Part shown: piece after piece, positions 32,269 through 44,017 of the stretch
Layout: each line of letters begins with the position of its first letter
Numbering within the stretch: the first letter of the stretch is position 1
Assembly (NCBI GenBank): GCA_036674765.1
Contig: JARVKI010000041.1
Location: 295,773-359,772, forward strand
DNA: 64,000 nucleotides
Direction: 5' to 3'
Source: Seiridium cupressi
Taxonomy: Eukaryota > Ascomycota > Sordariomycetes > Amphisphaeriales > Sporocadaceae
The notes under the pieces: generated by a model
Seen by the model: only the letters and a program-made list of their open reading frames with translations
What the model was told of the DNA's origin: nothing
Databases searched by the model: none
Position numbers and translations under genes: made by a program

Positions 32269-34844
32269 TCAGGGAAATGAGTCGGCATTGTTGAGATCGT
32301 CGAACGACACGTCGCACATAAACTCCTCCCACAGTTTCCACGACTGATCCCATACAGTATCGTCCGGATTGAAGCCAAGGTCCGCGGCTACAGATGTTGG
32401 CTGCGCCTGGTCCAACAACGTCTCAGGGGTCCGGGAATCGTCTAACGACAAACTTGTCACGTCAGTTATTACGGTTGTTTTTGGACTTGCGTCCATTTGA
32501 GGGGTCCAACAGTCTTGTGCCGGGTTTCGGTGATGTAGGCTTTAATGCTTGAGGTTGAGTACGTGTGGTATAAGGGACCGTATAATCGTTGGCGGCAGAG
32601 ATCGCCAGCTTCTCACGGGTTCGGCTCATGAGTTGTCCGAGGGGTCCTTGCAAATGACCACCACTATGTTTCGTGAGGACTGATTCGTAGCGTTGGTATA
32701 AAGACTCGATCAACGTCCACGCTTGTAGTGCGAGAACGCGGTCCGTACACACATAGCACTCAGCAATGGCAATAGCTAGGATCTAAACCAAGTCCCAGTT
32801 AGCCACTACTCTTTCCGAAAATTTCAAACCAGGCCTCAGCCTTCAAATTAAAGACTTGGATTATGTTCCGAAGGAAGAAGAGGGGAGAAAAAAGCAGAGC
32901 AGATAGAGTTCAACACGTTACTTACGTGCCACTGGATGCTGACCATCCAGCGAAAGCGCTCAGCGCGAGGGTCAGTGTGCATGAGCTCTATCTTTTCTAA
33001 CGCTCTGATGGTCTGATGGAGAAGTTCTTTATTATCAGTCAGCCGGGGAGGGGCCTCTTCTCCAGACAGCTGCGCGCGATGCAACGGACGCAGTGCTGCG
33101 AGTCGCCCACCAGCGACAAACAACTGTGTACTGTGCCACGTGAACCATGCGTATGGCGAAGATTCGGGATCGCAGAAGTGCAGGAGGTGGAGAGCTTTTT
33201 GTTCGAATTGCTGCGCGTGCTGCTGTGCTCTCTCCCACTTTAGTTGAAGACCAGCCACGAATGACGTCGGGCCCCTGCCCTCACCAATTTGCCGTCCATA
33301 AACCTGCAAATGGAACTTAACAAGCGCAAAAGTTGTGTCGGTGAGGTCTTCCCTTTCAGGGACAGGTTCGATTGTCGTGGGCTCAAAATCAGAATCATTG
33401 ATGTGTTTGACCAATGTTATGGAGCTTGTCACCTCTTCAATGCCAATGAGTGGTTTTGAGGCATGGGCCAGTGAGGTTTGAAGATCCATCACGGATATCG
33501 TAAGCCAGAGGCGATTTCTCAATTGTTGATCGAAGAATGTCCTACATCCCGGCGTGCCTATAGGTAGGTCTACATGTAGACGCAAAGCTTTAGCAATTCT
33601 GACGGCTATGGCAACCAACGTCCACACGGCCCGAGTACGTTCTGCTGACGCCCTGGCAGCCTATATCACGCACAGCGTGGCACGTCAAAATCTGTCTCAA
33701 ATTTAAGTGGCGGGTTGCGTTAGAACGTACAAGATACAAGACGAAAGCTTGCAAAGCGGTGATATCTCGTGTCGTCAGGAGTCCTGACTTTTCAATGGCA
33801 GACTCACATGCCTTTCGACAGTCCGCCACCATGCCGGATTTTTCAATGTTGAAGATAGCACGACTTTGGTCTTCTGTCATGCTGTTGGCGGATGAATAGC
33901 ACACCGCAGCGGCGAGGGCAACTGCGGAAGGATGTTGATCGGGATATTTCATGTACGTCTGTCCCTGCATCATCCATCTCGAGAGCGAAGGCCGATGGAG
34001 GATCTTGATGATAGGGTCGACTTGGTCGAGATAGATCCCACATAGTTGACTTGCCAAATCCTTGTCTTGATGGAAGGATATATGGTTGGGAATCCATTGC
34101 CAATCAGCCGGGGAAGTAGTGCTACTTGATAGACCTAGCGCCATAAACCCACCGTCAGAGGAACCAAAATTTTCTTGAGCAGGAGCTTGTGCAATTTCAC
34201 TGTCAGCCTCGCCGGGTTTCAGCGTCACAATATCGCGAAGCTGTTCCACCTATACAAGGAATAATAAGTTACAGACTACCAAAATGACAGGACTCTAAAC
34301 GAAACTTGCCAAATTATTGCATATATCGGCCTGGAGAAATGAATTATAGCTTTATACGCAAATAATGCCGACCAGTGAGCAAAGTCACTGCTGACCAGTT
34401 GAACACCGACTTCACCAGGATTCAGATGAAATAAGAACTCACTTCTTGCACTAGATCCTCCCAGAAATCATCTGGCCCTTCCTGTCTCTCACTGCCGTTC
34501 GGGACTGCTGAGCTCGGCGGCAAGAAAGCGGCGCGAGTCGAGCTCATGGCCTGCACGAGAGTCTCCAATCTACGGATGCGGTCTCTGAGCTCTCCATTCG
34601 TCTCGTCTACCACTTGACCTTCAGTGTTCAATGGAGACGATGCAGAAGTTGGTAACGCGCAACGGGTCCGATGGACATGCCGGCCTCTTGGGAGTCGGTG
34701 CCGATGGACTGGGACACACGTCGCCCCGGCCGAGAGGCAATTGGTGCAGGGCTCCAACTTGTCGCATTTTACCTTGCGTTCACGACAAAGCTCGCAGCTC
34801 AGCTGTGGAGCCCCTCGGCTTCTTTGCCTGTTGGAAGAAGACAT
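32269..34844 (-). CDS. Zn2Cys6 transcription factor with fungal_trans domain
   Basis: Five exons as read (34844-34443, 34249-33731, 33660-32926, 32782-32563, 32513-32269) give 706 residues. The DNA-binding cluster uses Cys17, 20, 27, 33, 36 and 43 (CELCRERKVKCD...CTNC), followed by a basic linker and a coiled coil (ELRDRIRRLETLVQAM). The fungal_trans regulatory domain runs through FHQDKDLASQLCGIYLDQVD, ITALQAFVLYL, RTRAVWTLVAIAVRIAKALR and NRLWLTISVMDLQ. The short final exon carries the acidic C-terminal region (WDQSWKLWEEFMCDVSFDD), typical of these activators. The last intron (49 nt, GTACTC...AAG) is inferred from frame and could instead reflect a frameshift; otherwise exon 4 would end at 32462. 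It is divergent from the MFS exporter gene, which it may control. Confidence 0.83.
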
Positions 34845-35674
34845 ATGGATTGAAGAAGGATTCGCTTAATTTGAGTGAGAGTCAGGAGCAACGTTCTGAT
34901 AGTGATGGGCTTGGCCAGCTGGACCCGCATCAGAGGATCGACGCTAGGTTAGGATCTTGAATACATCGTTACCCACTACTGTAGCTAGACTAAAACTCGC
35001 CATTTATGAAGACATTACTTTGGTTAACCACAGAAACATACTCGGAGAGTCTCAAAGAATTACTTCAAACGCCGTGTCTAAACACTCCCTTTTCTTTTGA
35101 AGAAGTAAAGTTAAAGTTCAAAACTTGCCATCAATAAATTTCTCTTTGCCTAATAAGACTTATGTCCATCTTCAAAGTGTTGACGTCATGGTATTGGGTT
35201 TATATAACTTGCTTTCCCGAAAGCGCAACAAAACCTACGTGATATGTTTTGCCTCTGCCTAATAATAAATGTCTTTTTCGATACTGCAATGCAAACTAAT
35301 AGCGAGTTTGCATAACGCCATTCCAAGGGAGGCATGCAGAAGGTAATTACCGTAGCTGTAAGCGGCCACTGAACACCAGGATATCCACCATGGGTCTCAT
35401 TTAGCCTAGCCCATCTTCAAAACCCGAACAGAGTGTATTATTGGCCAGCCGGCTTTTGTCGCTCGACTTTCATCGTACGCCAAAAGCGAATGATAGTATT
35501 GCGCCTCCGAGTTACTCAGACTTGGTGAACTAAGTACAGAGAGGTGAAGAAGGAATCGCACCTTGAGAGAGCCCAAATCTATAAATACACAGTTCCCCAA
35601 TTGGTATCAGAAACAATGGCAGAATATAAGCCTATATACCCAGCTTTGGCGTTTCCGGACAACCAACATCCAGC
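34845..35674. promoter_or_regulatory. bidirectional promoter region between regulator and MFS exporter
   Basis: 830 bases separate the divergent starts of the Zn2Cys6 regulator and the MFS transporter. It is the natural place for shared operators, such as CGG triplets bound by Zn2Cys6 proteins, but I could not pick out a convincing repeated site. Confidence 0.4.
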
Positions 35675-37291
35675 ATGACCCAAGTGAGAGAAGCTACGCC
35701 TCAAATGAAGGAATCGGATTCGAATATCAATACGCCGGCTTTGAGCCTGGAAACTCGTGGATTCCAAAACAATCCCGACTTGAAGGCTGCGCATCGATCC
35801 AGCTCGGAAATCAAGGATACCCGGAAGGATCCTGATCTTATGACCTGGGACGGACCTGACGATCCAGAAAACCCCAAGAACTGGGCGACTAGTAATAAGT
35901 GGATTGTCACTATCCTCATCTCAGCATTCAATTTCATATCACCCGTCGCATCCACCATGGCAGCCCCAGCGTTGACAACAATAGGTGCAGACCTCGGGAT
36001 GCAAAGCGAGGTCGAAGTCGAGATGGCATTGTCCATATTCGTTCTGGCTTATACCATAGGACCCCTTTTCTTCGGACCTCTTTCTGAAGTATATGGGCGT
36101 TCCCGGGTTGTGCAGCTGAGCAATCTGTGGTTTCTGGCCTGTAACCTCGGGTGTGGCTTTGCCCAAAACAGTGCGGAAATGTTTGTGTTTCGCTTTCTCG
36201 CCGGTATTGGCGGCAGCGCACCGCTCGCTATTGGAGCTGGAACTTTAGGGTAAGCACCTGCGTTTAGAAGCCTTATTGATCGACACCCTGTTAATGTCGT
36301 CTCGCATTCTAGTGATTGTTGGAGCCCAGCGGAGCGAGCAAAGGCTGTTGGAATATACATGCTCACGCCTCTTCTCGGTCCCGTTGTCGGTCCGATCGCT
36401 GGCGGGTTCATTGCCGAGAGGACAACATGGCGATGGATCTTCTGGTCTACCAGTATCGTAGCCGGCTTCATACAAGCATGCGGCTTTATCTGGTTGCGGG
36501 AATCGCACGCGCCGACACTCCTCAAACGAAAGAGAGATCGACTCGTGAAAGAAACCGGAAATAACAAATTTCATTTAGGTGACGATGCAGATCAGACCCT
36601 CTTCAGTACTGTAGGCACGGCATTGGCACGACCCTCACGTATGCTGGCCACGCAGCCTATCGTACAGCTGGTCGCTCTCTATATGGCTTACTGCTTCAGA
36701 ATAACCTACCTTATCGCCGTCACCTTCCCCGTCGTGTGGAGCGAGCTATACGGCGAAAGTCTTGGCATTGGTGGCCTGAACTTCATTTCGCTGGGCGTTG
36801 GCAGCATATTGGGCGTGTTCCTGAATGTGCGCTTCATCGATAGAATCTGCCAGCACCTCAAGGAGAAGAACAACGGAGTTTCCCTCCCAGAGTTCCGCGT
36901 TCCCGCCATGTTCTTCGGCTCCACGCTCGTTCCTGTTGGTCTCTTTTGGTACGGTTGGAGCGTACAAGGACGAGTCCACTGGATTATGCCTAATATTGGC
37001 ATTGCCATCTTGACTGCGGGAACGATGATCTGCCTTCAGAGCATGCAAGGTTACATCATTGACACATATACACGATTTGCGGCGAGCTGCACAGCCGCGA
37101 TCGTGGTGCTCCGTAGTTTGGCAGGCTTCGGCTTCCCTCTATTTGCACCTTACCTGTACGAAAAATTGAATTATGGATGGGGTACAAGCTTACTGGCTTT
37201 CATTAGTATTGCCATTGGGGTCCCAGCTCCGGTTATGTTCTACGTATATGGGGCGAGGCTGAGGGCCAAGTCAAAATTCGCAAGTGGTTAA
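35675..37291 (+). CDS. MFS multidrug exporter, DHA1 type
   Basis: Two exons, 35675-36249 and 36313-37291 (63-nt intron), give 517 residues, the usual size for 12-helix drug:H+ antiporters. After a hydrophilic N-terminus of about 70 residues, DGPDDPENPKNWATSNKW is the family entry motif, followed by TM1 (VTILISAFNFISPVAST). The DHA1 motif GPLSEVYGRSRV (loop 2-3) and GPVVGPIAGGFIAERTTWRW (motif C antiporter signature at TM5) are intact, and the splice join restores TLGDCWSPAERAKAVGIY. Expected in the plasma membrane, exporting drugs or metabolites. It is divergent from the Zn2Cys6 gene and convergent with the GST gene, a setting common for detoxification or self-protection. Confidence 0.9.
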
Positions 37292-37784
37292 AGGAATAGG
37301 AACTTAAAGTATGTCAGTACGGGTTGCAAAGATTTGGGCAAATCTACGGCATCCATTATATACTCTACTCAGGCATATCACGACCTTTTATTTTGCTGTT
37401 GTACTAAATATAATCAAAACATCTCAACCCAAGAAATGCGATTGATTAATACTGTATAAGCATGCGCCACACTTTATGCCACCAAATTACTACCAGGATA
37501 GCTACCTGATCTGCCGCTGACATCTCGGTTGAGCAGGCTCGTCTGAATCCCTTCATGCTATACCAAACTAGTGACGTAATTCATGGGGATCTCTTTAATG
37601 CATGCCAAATTATGAACATATCAACTTCAATTCTAGTAACAATAAATTAGCCATTAGATGGCAGTACCCTACTTATTGCAGTCTTCGATCACCCCATATT
37701 AAGCCTGATACAGAATAAGTAGCATTTGGTCCCACATCAGCAACGATGCGGTCCTGGGCGAAATGTCTATGAAGAATGTAATTT
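37292..37784. other. non-coding stretch between convergent genes
   Basis: Shared 3' flank of the MFS exporter and GST genes; AT-rich; no gene seen. Confidence 0.6.
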
Positions 37785-38692
37785 CTAGTGGTCATTTCTC
37801 TCTGTCCAAGGCTTTACAGCCTCCAGCAACTTCAGATGCACATTGTCGTTGTCGTACGCGTCGCCGCTAGCACTGATTATTTTTTGGAACACATCGTCCC
37901 CAATTCTCTGCCAAAATAGCAGGAATCCGACCCAGCAGAAGTCTGCATAGGTCACAGTCTTCCCCTCAAAGAATGGGCCCTCTGGGTTTTCCTTCAGCAA
38001 GCGCGTGAGCTCCCCGATTGGCTTCGCTACATTCTCCCACGCCTTCCCACCGCGCTCGTCATCAGTTATGTCACTGAGAGGCTTGCCGATCGCTTTAGGG
38101 CGAGTTTCCATCCAGTAGTCCACGCTGGGTGGGTTCAGTAAGCGCTCTGGGACAAGTGGAAAGAACACGCCCCTAACGCCAGTGCCGAATTCCATAGCAG
38201 CATTCAATAGCTGAACAACCTTGTCGACATAAGGAGAATCGAGATGGATGCTAGGTGAAGGATTCTTCTCCTCAATGTACTTTGCGATCTCCATACTATC
38301 CATGATATAAGTGCCATCAGGTAGCCGGATGGTGGGGATGGTGTAATTGGCCGAGCCTTCAGGAAGAGACACGCTGTCAGGTTTAGCGAGAATCGTGTTG
38401 ATAGATGAGCGGATGATGTGCTTACTGGCCTTGAAGCTTAGTTTTGATGTCCGGATATTCAGTCTATCATAAATCAGCACTACCTCACATAGTGGACTGC
38501 GCGCCAATGAGTTACGCACCCATGCTGTCTTGTAATCCAGGCCCTTAAAATTGAGGAGCAGCCGAGCTAATCAAGGGTTAATGGTATCCTATCAGTTTGG
38601 TTATAAGACTTGCTCTTCCAAGGGTTCAAAGACCAGCATTTGCAAGGTGCTTTGCTGGGAAGGTCAAAGAGGACAATGGGTTCTGAGGACAT
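37785..38692 (-). CDS. glutathione S-transferase-like protein (UstS-like), with one GC-AG intron
   Basis: Four exons (38692-38614, 38566-38520, 38463-38426, 38373-37785) give 250 residues. The N-terminal thioredoxin-fold domain is spread over three tiny exons: IVLFDLPSK and CWSLNPWK, then TRLLLNFKGLDYKTAW, then TEYPDIKTKLQG, then HVSLPEGSANYTIPTIRLPD and TYIMDSMEIAKYIEE. All joins match the family. The first intron (38613-38567, 47 nt) begins GCAAGT, a GC-AG intron. The single-exon reading from 38519 would replace the glutathione-binding region with nonsense. The C-terminal helical domain contains FFEGKTVTYADFCWVGFL. Enzymes of this type conjugate glutathione or isomerise metabolites; the named homologue UstS sits in the ustiloxin cluster. 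It lies 30 kb from the RiPP-like precursor, so a link is uncertain. Confidence 0.88.
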
Positions 38693-39723
38693 ATCGAATC
38701 ACCCTCGGGAAGCACGCAAGTCAGGATGGCAAAGAGATTGATGGAGAACTTGGGAATGGGTTAACTCTGGCCCAGGATACAGAGAGATATGGCAAGATTC
38801 AGTAAGAGTCGACAATGACAATCAATGACGCTACACTAGAGGGCGCAAACGCTACCCCACAAAAGAGCGCAAGGAGAAAGTGGGACTGTCCATGCATGCT
38901 ACGGCAGTGGCAGCTCGTGGCTTGGCGATAGTCGGAGGTCAATATTATCCCTCCAGGATGACCGATCAAAACAGTCTCCAGTAGCCTCTTGAGACAGCAA
39001 AAGAGATATTAGCTCATGGGGGTCATTGAATACTCCGAGAGGCGCATATCAGCGCCGCAGCGGGCGGTATCGTGAGTCGCAGGGCCCATCCGACTGGCTT
39101 CTACAACATTTGTAAAATAGATTCAAGTTTTGTAGGATCTGAAGTCTCAATCCCTACTCAGGTGAAGATGTACGACGCAGGCAAGCACTCTCACTGCGTA
39201 AATCAGATACGATTGAAATCCTCGGCGAACATGAGGGGCACGATTATCAGCCCATGATCATCTCTGCACTGGCCGGCCACTCGACCATATATACCTCTCG
39301 GCTGGAGACAGAAACATCGCAGTGAATCTGCAAGGCCATCATTCAACCCATGAATCGCTGCCAGTCCTAATCAATTACCTCTGATTAGGTTACACGGTTC
39401 GGGTATGTAGCCCAAGGATGTACAGATTCGTTATGATACCGGTACCTCAGCACTGACCAATTCTTAGTGCTCATCACGTGGTGGCCCAAGCTTCCGCCCA
39501 CCTATTTGCCCTTGCGCCTACTGGAGCTTTCCGAGCGCAAGGCAGCTCCGGGCGGCGTCAACACCAAACATCACCATCTGCAGCTAAGCTAGCTAATCTC
39601 TCCCAAAGGCGACCTTCGTCTCACAACAACTACCTCTGTCCACATACAGTACCCGAAGACCATAAGCCGGGCCTCAATTCCAGCCTATCCACTCGAACCT
39701 CCCATAATCACTTCGAAACCAAG
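38693..39723. other. non-coding stretch upstream of the GST and RPN11 genes
   Basis: Shared upstream region of two divergent genes. A CACGTG core lies at about 39475. The plus-strand frame at 39478-39906 spans the Rpn11 start out of frame and is a shadow. Confidence 0.5.
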
Positions 39724-40855
39724 ATGGATCGCCTCAACAGAATGCTGGCCGGCGCCGGCGGTATGGGCGGTCTTGGAGCCGCACCAGGATCAGTGAGTAT
39801 ACGCAACTGTGCCGTCGAGCATGACAATCGCCTGCTGACAAACCCCGCCACCAGGACAACTCCAACCTCATCGATAACTCCGAGACTGTGTACATTTCGT
39901 CGTTAGCGCTGTTGAAGATGTTGCGACACGGCCGAGCGGGTGTGCCTATGGAGGTCATGGGCCTGATGTTGGGAGAGTTCGTGGATGACTTCACAGTCCG
40001 GGTTGTCGACGTCTTCGCTATGCCTCAGAGTGGTACGGGTGTCAGTGTTGAAGCTGTCGACCCGGTGTTCCAGCAGAAGATGATGGATATGTTGACACAG
40101 ACTGGAAGGTAAAACACTACATGCGGCTGCTCTTGCCATTTGTCGGCTGGACTAACTTTACACCCAATAGGCCTGAATCCGTAGTCGGCTGGTATCACTC
40201 GCATCCTGGTTTCGGCTGCTGGCTCTCGTCCGTCGATATCAGCACCCAACAATCCTTCGAGCAGCTGACCCCCCGCGCTGTTGCTGTTGTCGTCGATCCC
40301 ATCCAGTCAGTCAAGGGCAAGGTGGTCATCGACGCCTTCCGCCTCATCAACCCCCAATCCTTGATGCTCGGCCAGGAGCCAAGACAAAGCACATCGAACT
40401 TGGGCCATTTGAACAAGCCCTCGATCCAGGCACTCATCCATGGCCTCAACCGACACTACTACTCGATAGGCATCAACTACCGCAAGACCGCTCTGGAGGA
40501 GAACATGCTGATGAACTTACACAAGCACGTCTGGACGGAGGCTCTGGAGATGGAGGATTTCAGGCACGAGGGCGAGCATAACAAAGAACAGTTCCAGAAG
40601 CTGGTCTCTCTAGCTGATGGATATGAGAAGAGAGTCAAGGAGGAGACAGAGTTGACCAAGGAGCAGCTGAAAACCCGCTATGTTGGCAAGCTCGATCCGA
40701 AGAAGCACTTGGAAGATGTTGGCCAGCAGCTTATCGAGGACAACATCGTTTCCGTCTCGCGGCAGATGATCGACAAGGAGGCTACAATGCCTAAAAAGGA
40801 CACTGCTGCTAATGGCCAAGCAAATGGCGATCACATGGATGTCGAGGAGTTGTAA
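39724..40855 (+). CDS. RPN11: 26S proteasome lid deubiquitinase Rpn11
   Basis: Three exons (39724-39792, 39855-40108, 40171-40855) with 62-nt introns give 335 residues. Rpn11 is the JAMM/MPN+ metalloprotease of the proteasome lid that removes ubiquitin chains from substrates. The N-terminus is Gly/Met-rich ([13 protein letters not shown]). The MPN domain shows [20 protein letters not shown], Glu56 in MEVMGLMLG and the zinc motif [17 protein letters not shown], with His117, His119 and Asp130 as ligands; the splice site lies just ahead of this motif. The C-terminal helices ([32 protein letters not shown]) are the lid-assembly region, and the protein ends [10 protein letters not shown]. All catalytic residues are present. 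Orthology is very clear. Confidence 0.96.
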
Positions 40856-41452
40856 TGAACGTATTCAAAATGACGTAACTTGCATTTAAGGGCATGGATG
40901 GTCTGCGGTTGTGTATCATAAGGCGTTGGAGGGATTCCTGGCCTGGTATAGAGGCTTCGGCAATGAGATGCGTATTTCTCAGCTTGGTTATCAAGCACAC
41001 AACGTTGAGTCCCAATCAAGTGCTTTGTGTGCTAGAGTTGGACAGACATCCGGGTGACGTGGTGTTACTACTACGAAAATTTAGATCCTGTGAAGGCATG
41101 ACCACCATCCTTCAACTGAATACGAACGCTGAGCGGTTCTAAAGGCCAGGTGGGATTGTAAATTACTGAAGAACTGATCTCTTTGTCGTAATCCTTTTGA
41201 GATAGACAACGGCCCCGTGATTAATCCTTGTGATATCTCGTTCAACAAATCACAAAAAAGGGATTGTGTTTCTTTCACAAATACAATACATATACTAAGG
41301 CCAGCCCCATGGTTTTCATCTCGAATCCTGCACTTCGCTTCGAGACTGTTCATTTGTTTTATATATACATCATAGAGCTGGGCTCAACGTTTGGATATTA
41401 CTTTGAAAGTAAATCCGAAATCTACGTATATTGTTCGTCACACAAAGCCACA
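40856..41452. other. non-coding stretch
   Basis: RPN11 3' flank and upstream region of the next gene. The next gene's frame is open upstream to 41264, but that part looks like leader sequence. Confidence 0.55.
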
Positions 41453-42736
41453 ATGTACAACCCAATGAACCTCGATACCCTAGACGCCGTCAAGACCTGC
41501 CTTGCTCCATGTTTCGGGCCTCGCGCCGAAAAGGCGCCTGAAACATCTTCCTACGACGAGAAGCATGCAAATAAAGTGCGTGAGAGGCTCAGAAAGAGGA
41601 CCATTGCGTCCGGTGGGACGGCGCCGACTCCTCGCACAGCATTTGAACAGTCCGCGCCCTTTTCTGCATCTCAACCAGAGCGACCCCAGGGTTTCACAGT
41701 ACCACTGACTCTTGTGGAGCTTGGAGAGCTCTTTGACACATTAGACGAGACTCTTTCTGGGCCTGGCATTCCGTATGCTGTCTGCGGTTTGGCAGCGCTA
41801 ATTTCTCACGGGGTCACAGATCGGGGAGCAAATACAGTCTCCATTCTGGTCCCGGCCGATTCTAGAATGGTAATCCGCCCCTGGGCCTTGACCTCGGGCA
41901 ATACTGTCATGCAGAACGGCTCCACGGGAGGTTTCGAGATACAGACGAAGAGCGGTATCAAGCGGGACATCAAGATCAGATGGGTAGATGGCGCTTGCTT
42001 CGAAAAGCTATTCACAGTCAAGTCACAAATCGGTACCCGAGGCGCGATGCTCCTGGGCCTAGCCAGCTGTCTCGACCAAGTCGCCACCGCGTTCATGAGA
42101 TTGTGTAAGAATGGCCAGCCTCCAGCAGCCAGTAAGGAGGTCGACACGATAATGCAAGATATTTACGGGATATTGGGGTGCGTAATCGAACGCAGCATCG
42201 TACTAGAGAAACCCTATCTAGATCTCTTCCTCAGCCCCTCTTTCTGGAGACCGTTCGAGTCCTATCTGGGCGACAGGATGCAAGAAATCATGGTCCTGTA
42301 TACAAAGGCTAAACTCCCCATCGCCGAGGTCCTAGAGATAGCTAAACGTCACAGCGATATTCGTCAGCATGATCGCCTGCTTGGCCAATACGGCATGCCG
42401 CCAATGCTCGTAGTGGAAGAGCAGCCCGGCGCGTTCCAGAAGATGAGAACACTCGGTCGAGTCCAACCGAGCATGTACACACTCAAGTCCAAGGACTCGA
42501 ATAGCGATATCTCGGGGCCGACTGTTGGGAGATCATTAACTAGGCCCCTCCCCGGCCCGAGCAGGCTTAAGACAGAGAGTAGGGTAAGTCTTGACGATGG
42601 TGTAAGGAGGGCTGATATGGCCCCGCGCCCCCCAACTAGGAGTAACAGCTATAGACCCCCATACGATGGTCATAAATTACGCGCAAGTATGGATCTCGTC
42701 AGTGGTGTGGCTGAAAGGCCGGAAGGATGGTTATAA
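41453..42736 (+). CDS. hypothetical protein, possible nucleotidyltransferase fold, 427 residues
   Basis: Single exon; start chosen at MYNPMNLDTLDAVKTCLAPC because the upstream 63 in-frame residues are hydrophobic and irregular. Residues ~20-80 are basic and low-complexity. A folded domain follows: LVELGELFDTLDETLSGPGI, then YAVCGLAALISHGVTDRGAN and VSILVPADSRMVI, which resembles the GG/A-L...T.D(h)D(h) start of minimal nucleotidyltransferases of the AbiEii or stand-alone NT type, though the acidic pair is not convincing. A helical segment (LDLFLSPSFWRPFESYLGDR) and a disordered Arg/Ser/Pro tail close the protein. Many filamentous ascomycetes carry unassigned proteins of this layout. Function unknown; the nucleotidyltransferase hint is weak. 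Confidence 0.7.
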   Translation: MYNPMNLDTLDAVKTCLAPCFGPRAEKAPETSSYDEKHANKVRERLRKRTIASGGTAPTPRTAFEQSAPFSASQPERPQGFTVPLTLVELGELFDTLDETLSGPGIPYAVCGLAALISHGVTDRGANTVSILVPADSRMVIRPWALTSGNTVMQNGSTGGFEIQTKSGIKRDIKIRWVDGACFEKLFTVKSQIGTRGAMLLGLASCLDQVATAFMRLCKNGQPPAASKEVDTIMQDIYGILGCVIERSIVLEKPYLDLFLSPSFWRPFESYLGDRMQEIMVLYTKAKLPIAEVLEIAKRHSDIRQHDRLLGQYGMPPMLVVEEQPGAFQKMRTLGRVQPSMYTLKSKDSNSDISGPTVGRSLTRPLPGPSRLKTESRVSLDDGVRRADMAPRPPTRSNSYRPPYDGHKLRASMDLVSGVAERPEGWL

Positions 42737-43463
42737 TTTGACCTGTACGGGGCTCGGGCGGCATGAATGCAGAGACTGGCAGGTTGGGACGCTCTTTTTT
42801 GTTGCTATATAATGCGTCATCTTCCACAATCTGTAAGCGAATACCAATAATACAGCTCGCAATTCAGTCGTTTTGTTCTTTCCATATTTTTCCTGATGCC
42901 CGCTAAAAATTCCACACAACCCTCTTCAGTCCACAAGTCGATGGCCAGCGAGATAAAAACAAACATATGTATCATGAAAAATCAATCGTGCTTAATAGCG
43001 ATAGGCATTTCTTCTTCTGCAATGTTCTTCCCGGCAGAGATATGGTATCTTCGAGCCTTGCGACTTAAGGTTCTTTATCTATTTGCTTGCTGCAATGTGC
43101 GGCGTTGGAAGTGAACGAGAATTATGATAACAATCTTGAATGTCGTCTTTCCGACCTTGGATACGACGTGATGCTTTAGGGGTCAATGCCAGTGGCGGGA
43201 GGGGCATTAGCGTATCACGTCAGTGGTTACATGCGTGTCGATTGCTGCCTTTGACGATTTTCCCACATTTGATGTATTTTAGCTGCCTATCATATTCCAG
43301 CTGCCTGACAGGCACCATTTTTCTCTCGCATTATATCAGACATGTCGACATCGCTGAAATAGACACGGATAAAATCTTGAAAACTTAAGAAGAAGAAGAA
43401 TAATAATAAAAAATCACAATCTCAGTCTACAAAATACCTGGTTTCTCTGCTCCTTCTTCAATC
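42737..43463. other. non-coding stretch
   Basis: 3' flank of the previous gene and upstream region of the small membrane protein; no gene seen. An AAG/AAT-rich run lies at about 43386-43410. Confidence 0.55.
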
Positions 43464-44017
43464 ATGGCCTGGATTCATATTCTTATGGTCATTCTTCCAC
43501 TCTCGTGCTTCATCTCGATAGCTGCCGTCGCCTCCAATATCCTGTATCAATCGCTGAACGACTACGACTACGTCCATGACGCTCCAGGGGAGACTCATAT
43601 TCCGGGTACGTCGTGATGGTCGTGAAGCTTACTACGTCGCTAATAGTACATGCTGCAGCCTTGGAGGCCTTGGCGTTGACCGCCGATACTGCCCTGAGCA
43701 TCGGCCTCCTTCTGAATAGAGTGGGAGCATACAACTCCTGGAGAGCGTTTTTCGGGTCAGTCCTCCCGGAGGTTTACCTGGTCATCATCCTCACCGCAAG
43801 AAGCTGGGCTATCGCGCAAAGCTCACACTGGGCTGGCCATCTCGAACTCCACTCTGCCGCTCTTTACGCTGTGAGGTTCTCGTGCGCTGTCATCGCCACG
43901 GGATACTCCTGGTATATGGCACCTGGGTGGCTCTCTGGGTGGTTGGGGCCCGCGCGCCTGCTGCTGCTGAGCACACTTATTTTGGTGCAGCCGCTGCCTT
44001 CGTTGTTGTCGCAGTGA
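43464..44017 (+). CDS. small integral membrane protein, unknown function
   Basis: Two exons, 43464-43605 and 43647-44017, give 170 residues; the intron is only 41 nt (GTACGT donor, GCTAAT branch, TAG acceptor). Hydrophobic segments: IHILMVILPLSCFISIAAVAS near the N-terminus, then VHAAALEALALTADTALSIGLL, VLPEVYLVIILTARSW, YAVRFSCAVIATGYSWYM and ARLLLLSTLILVQPLPSLL, so four to five membrane helices. The loop after helix 1 is acidic with Tyr (NDYDYVHDAPGETH). I recognise no family. The clean phase-1 join and hydrophobic periodicity on both sides of the intron support a real gene. Confidence 0.6.

Noticed and set aside
37785..38519. GST as a single-exon protein starting at 38519
   Set aside because: Its first ~60 residues are intron sequence; the spliced four-exon form restores the family N-terminus.
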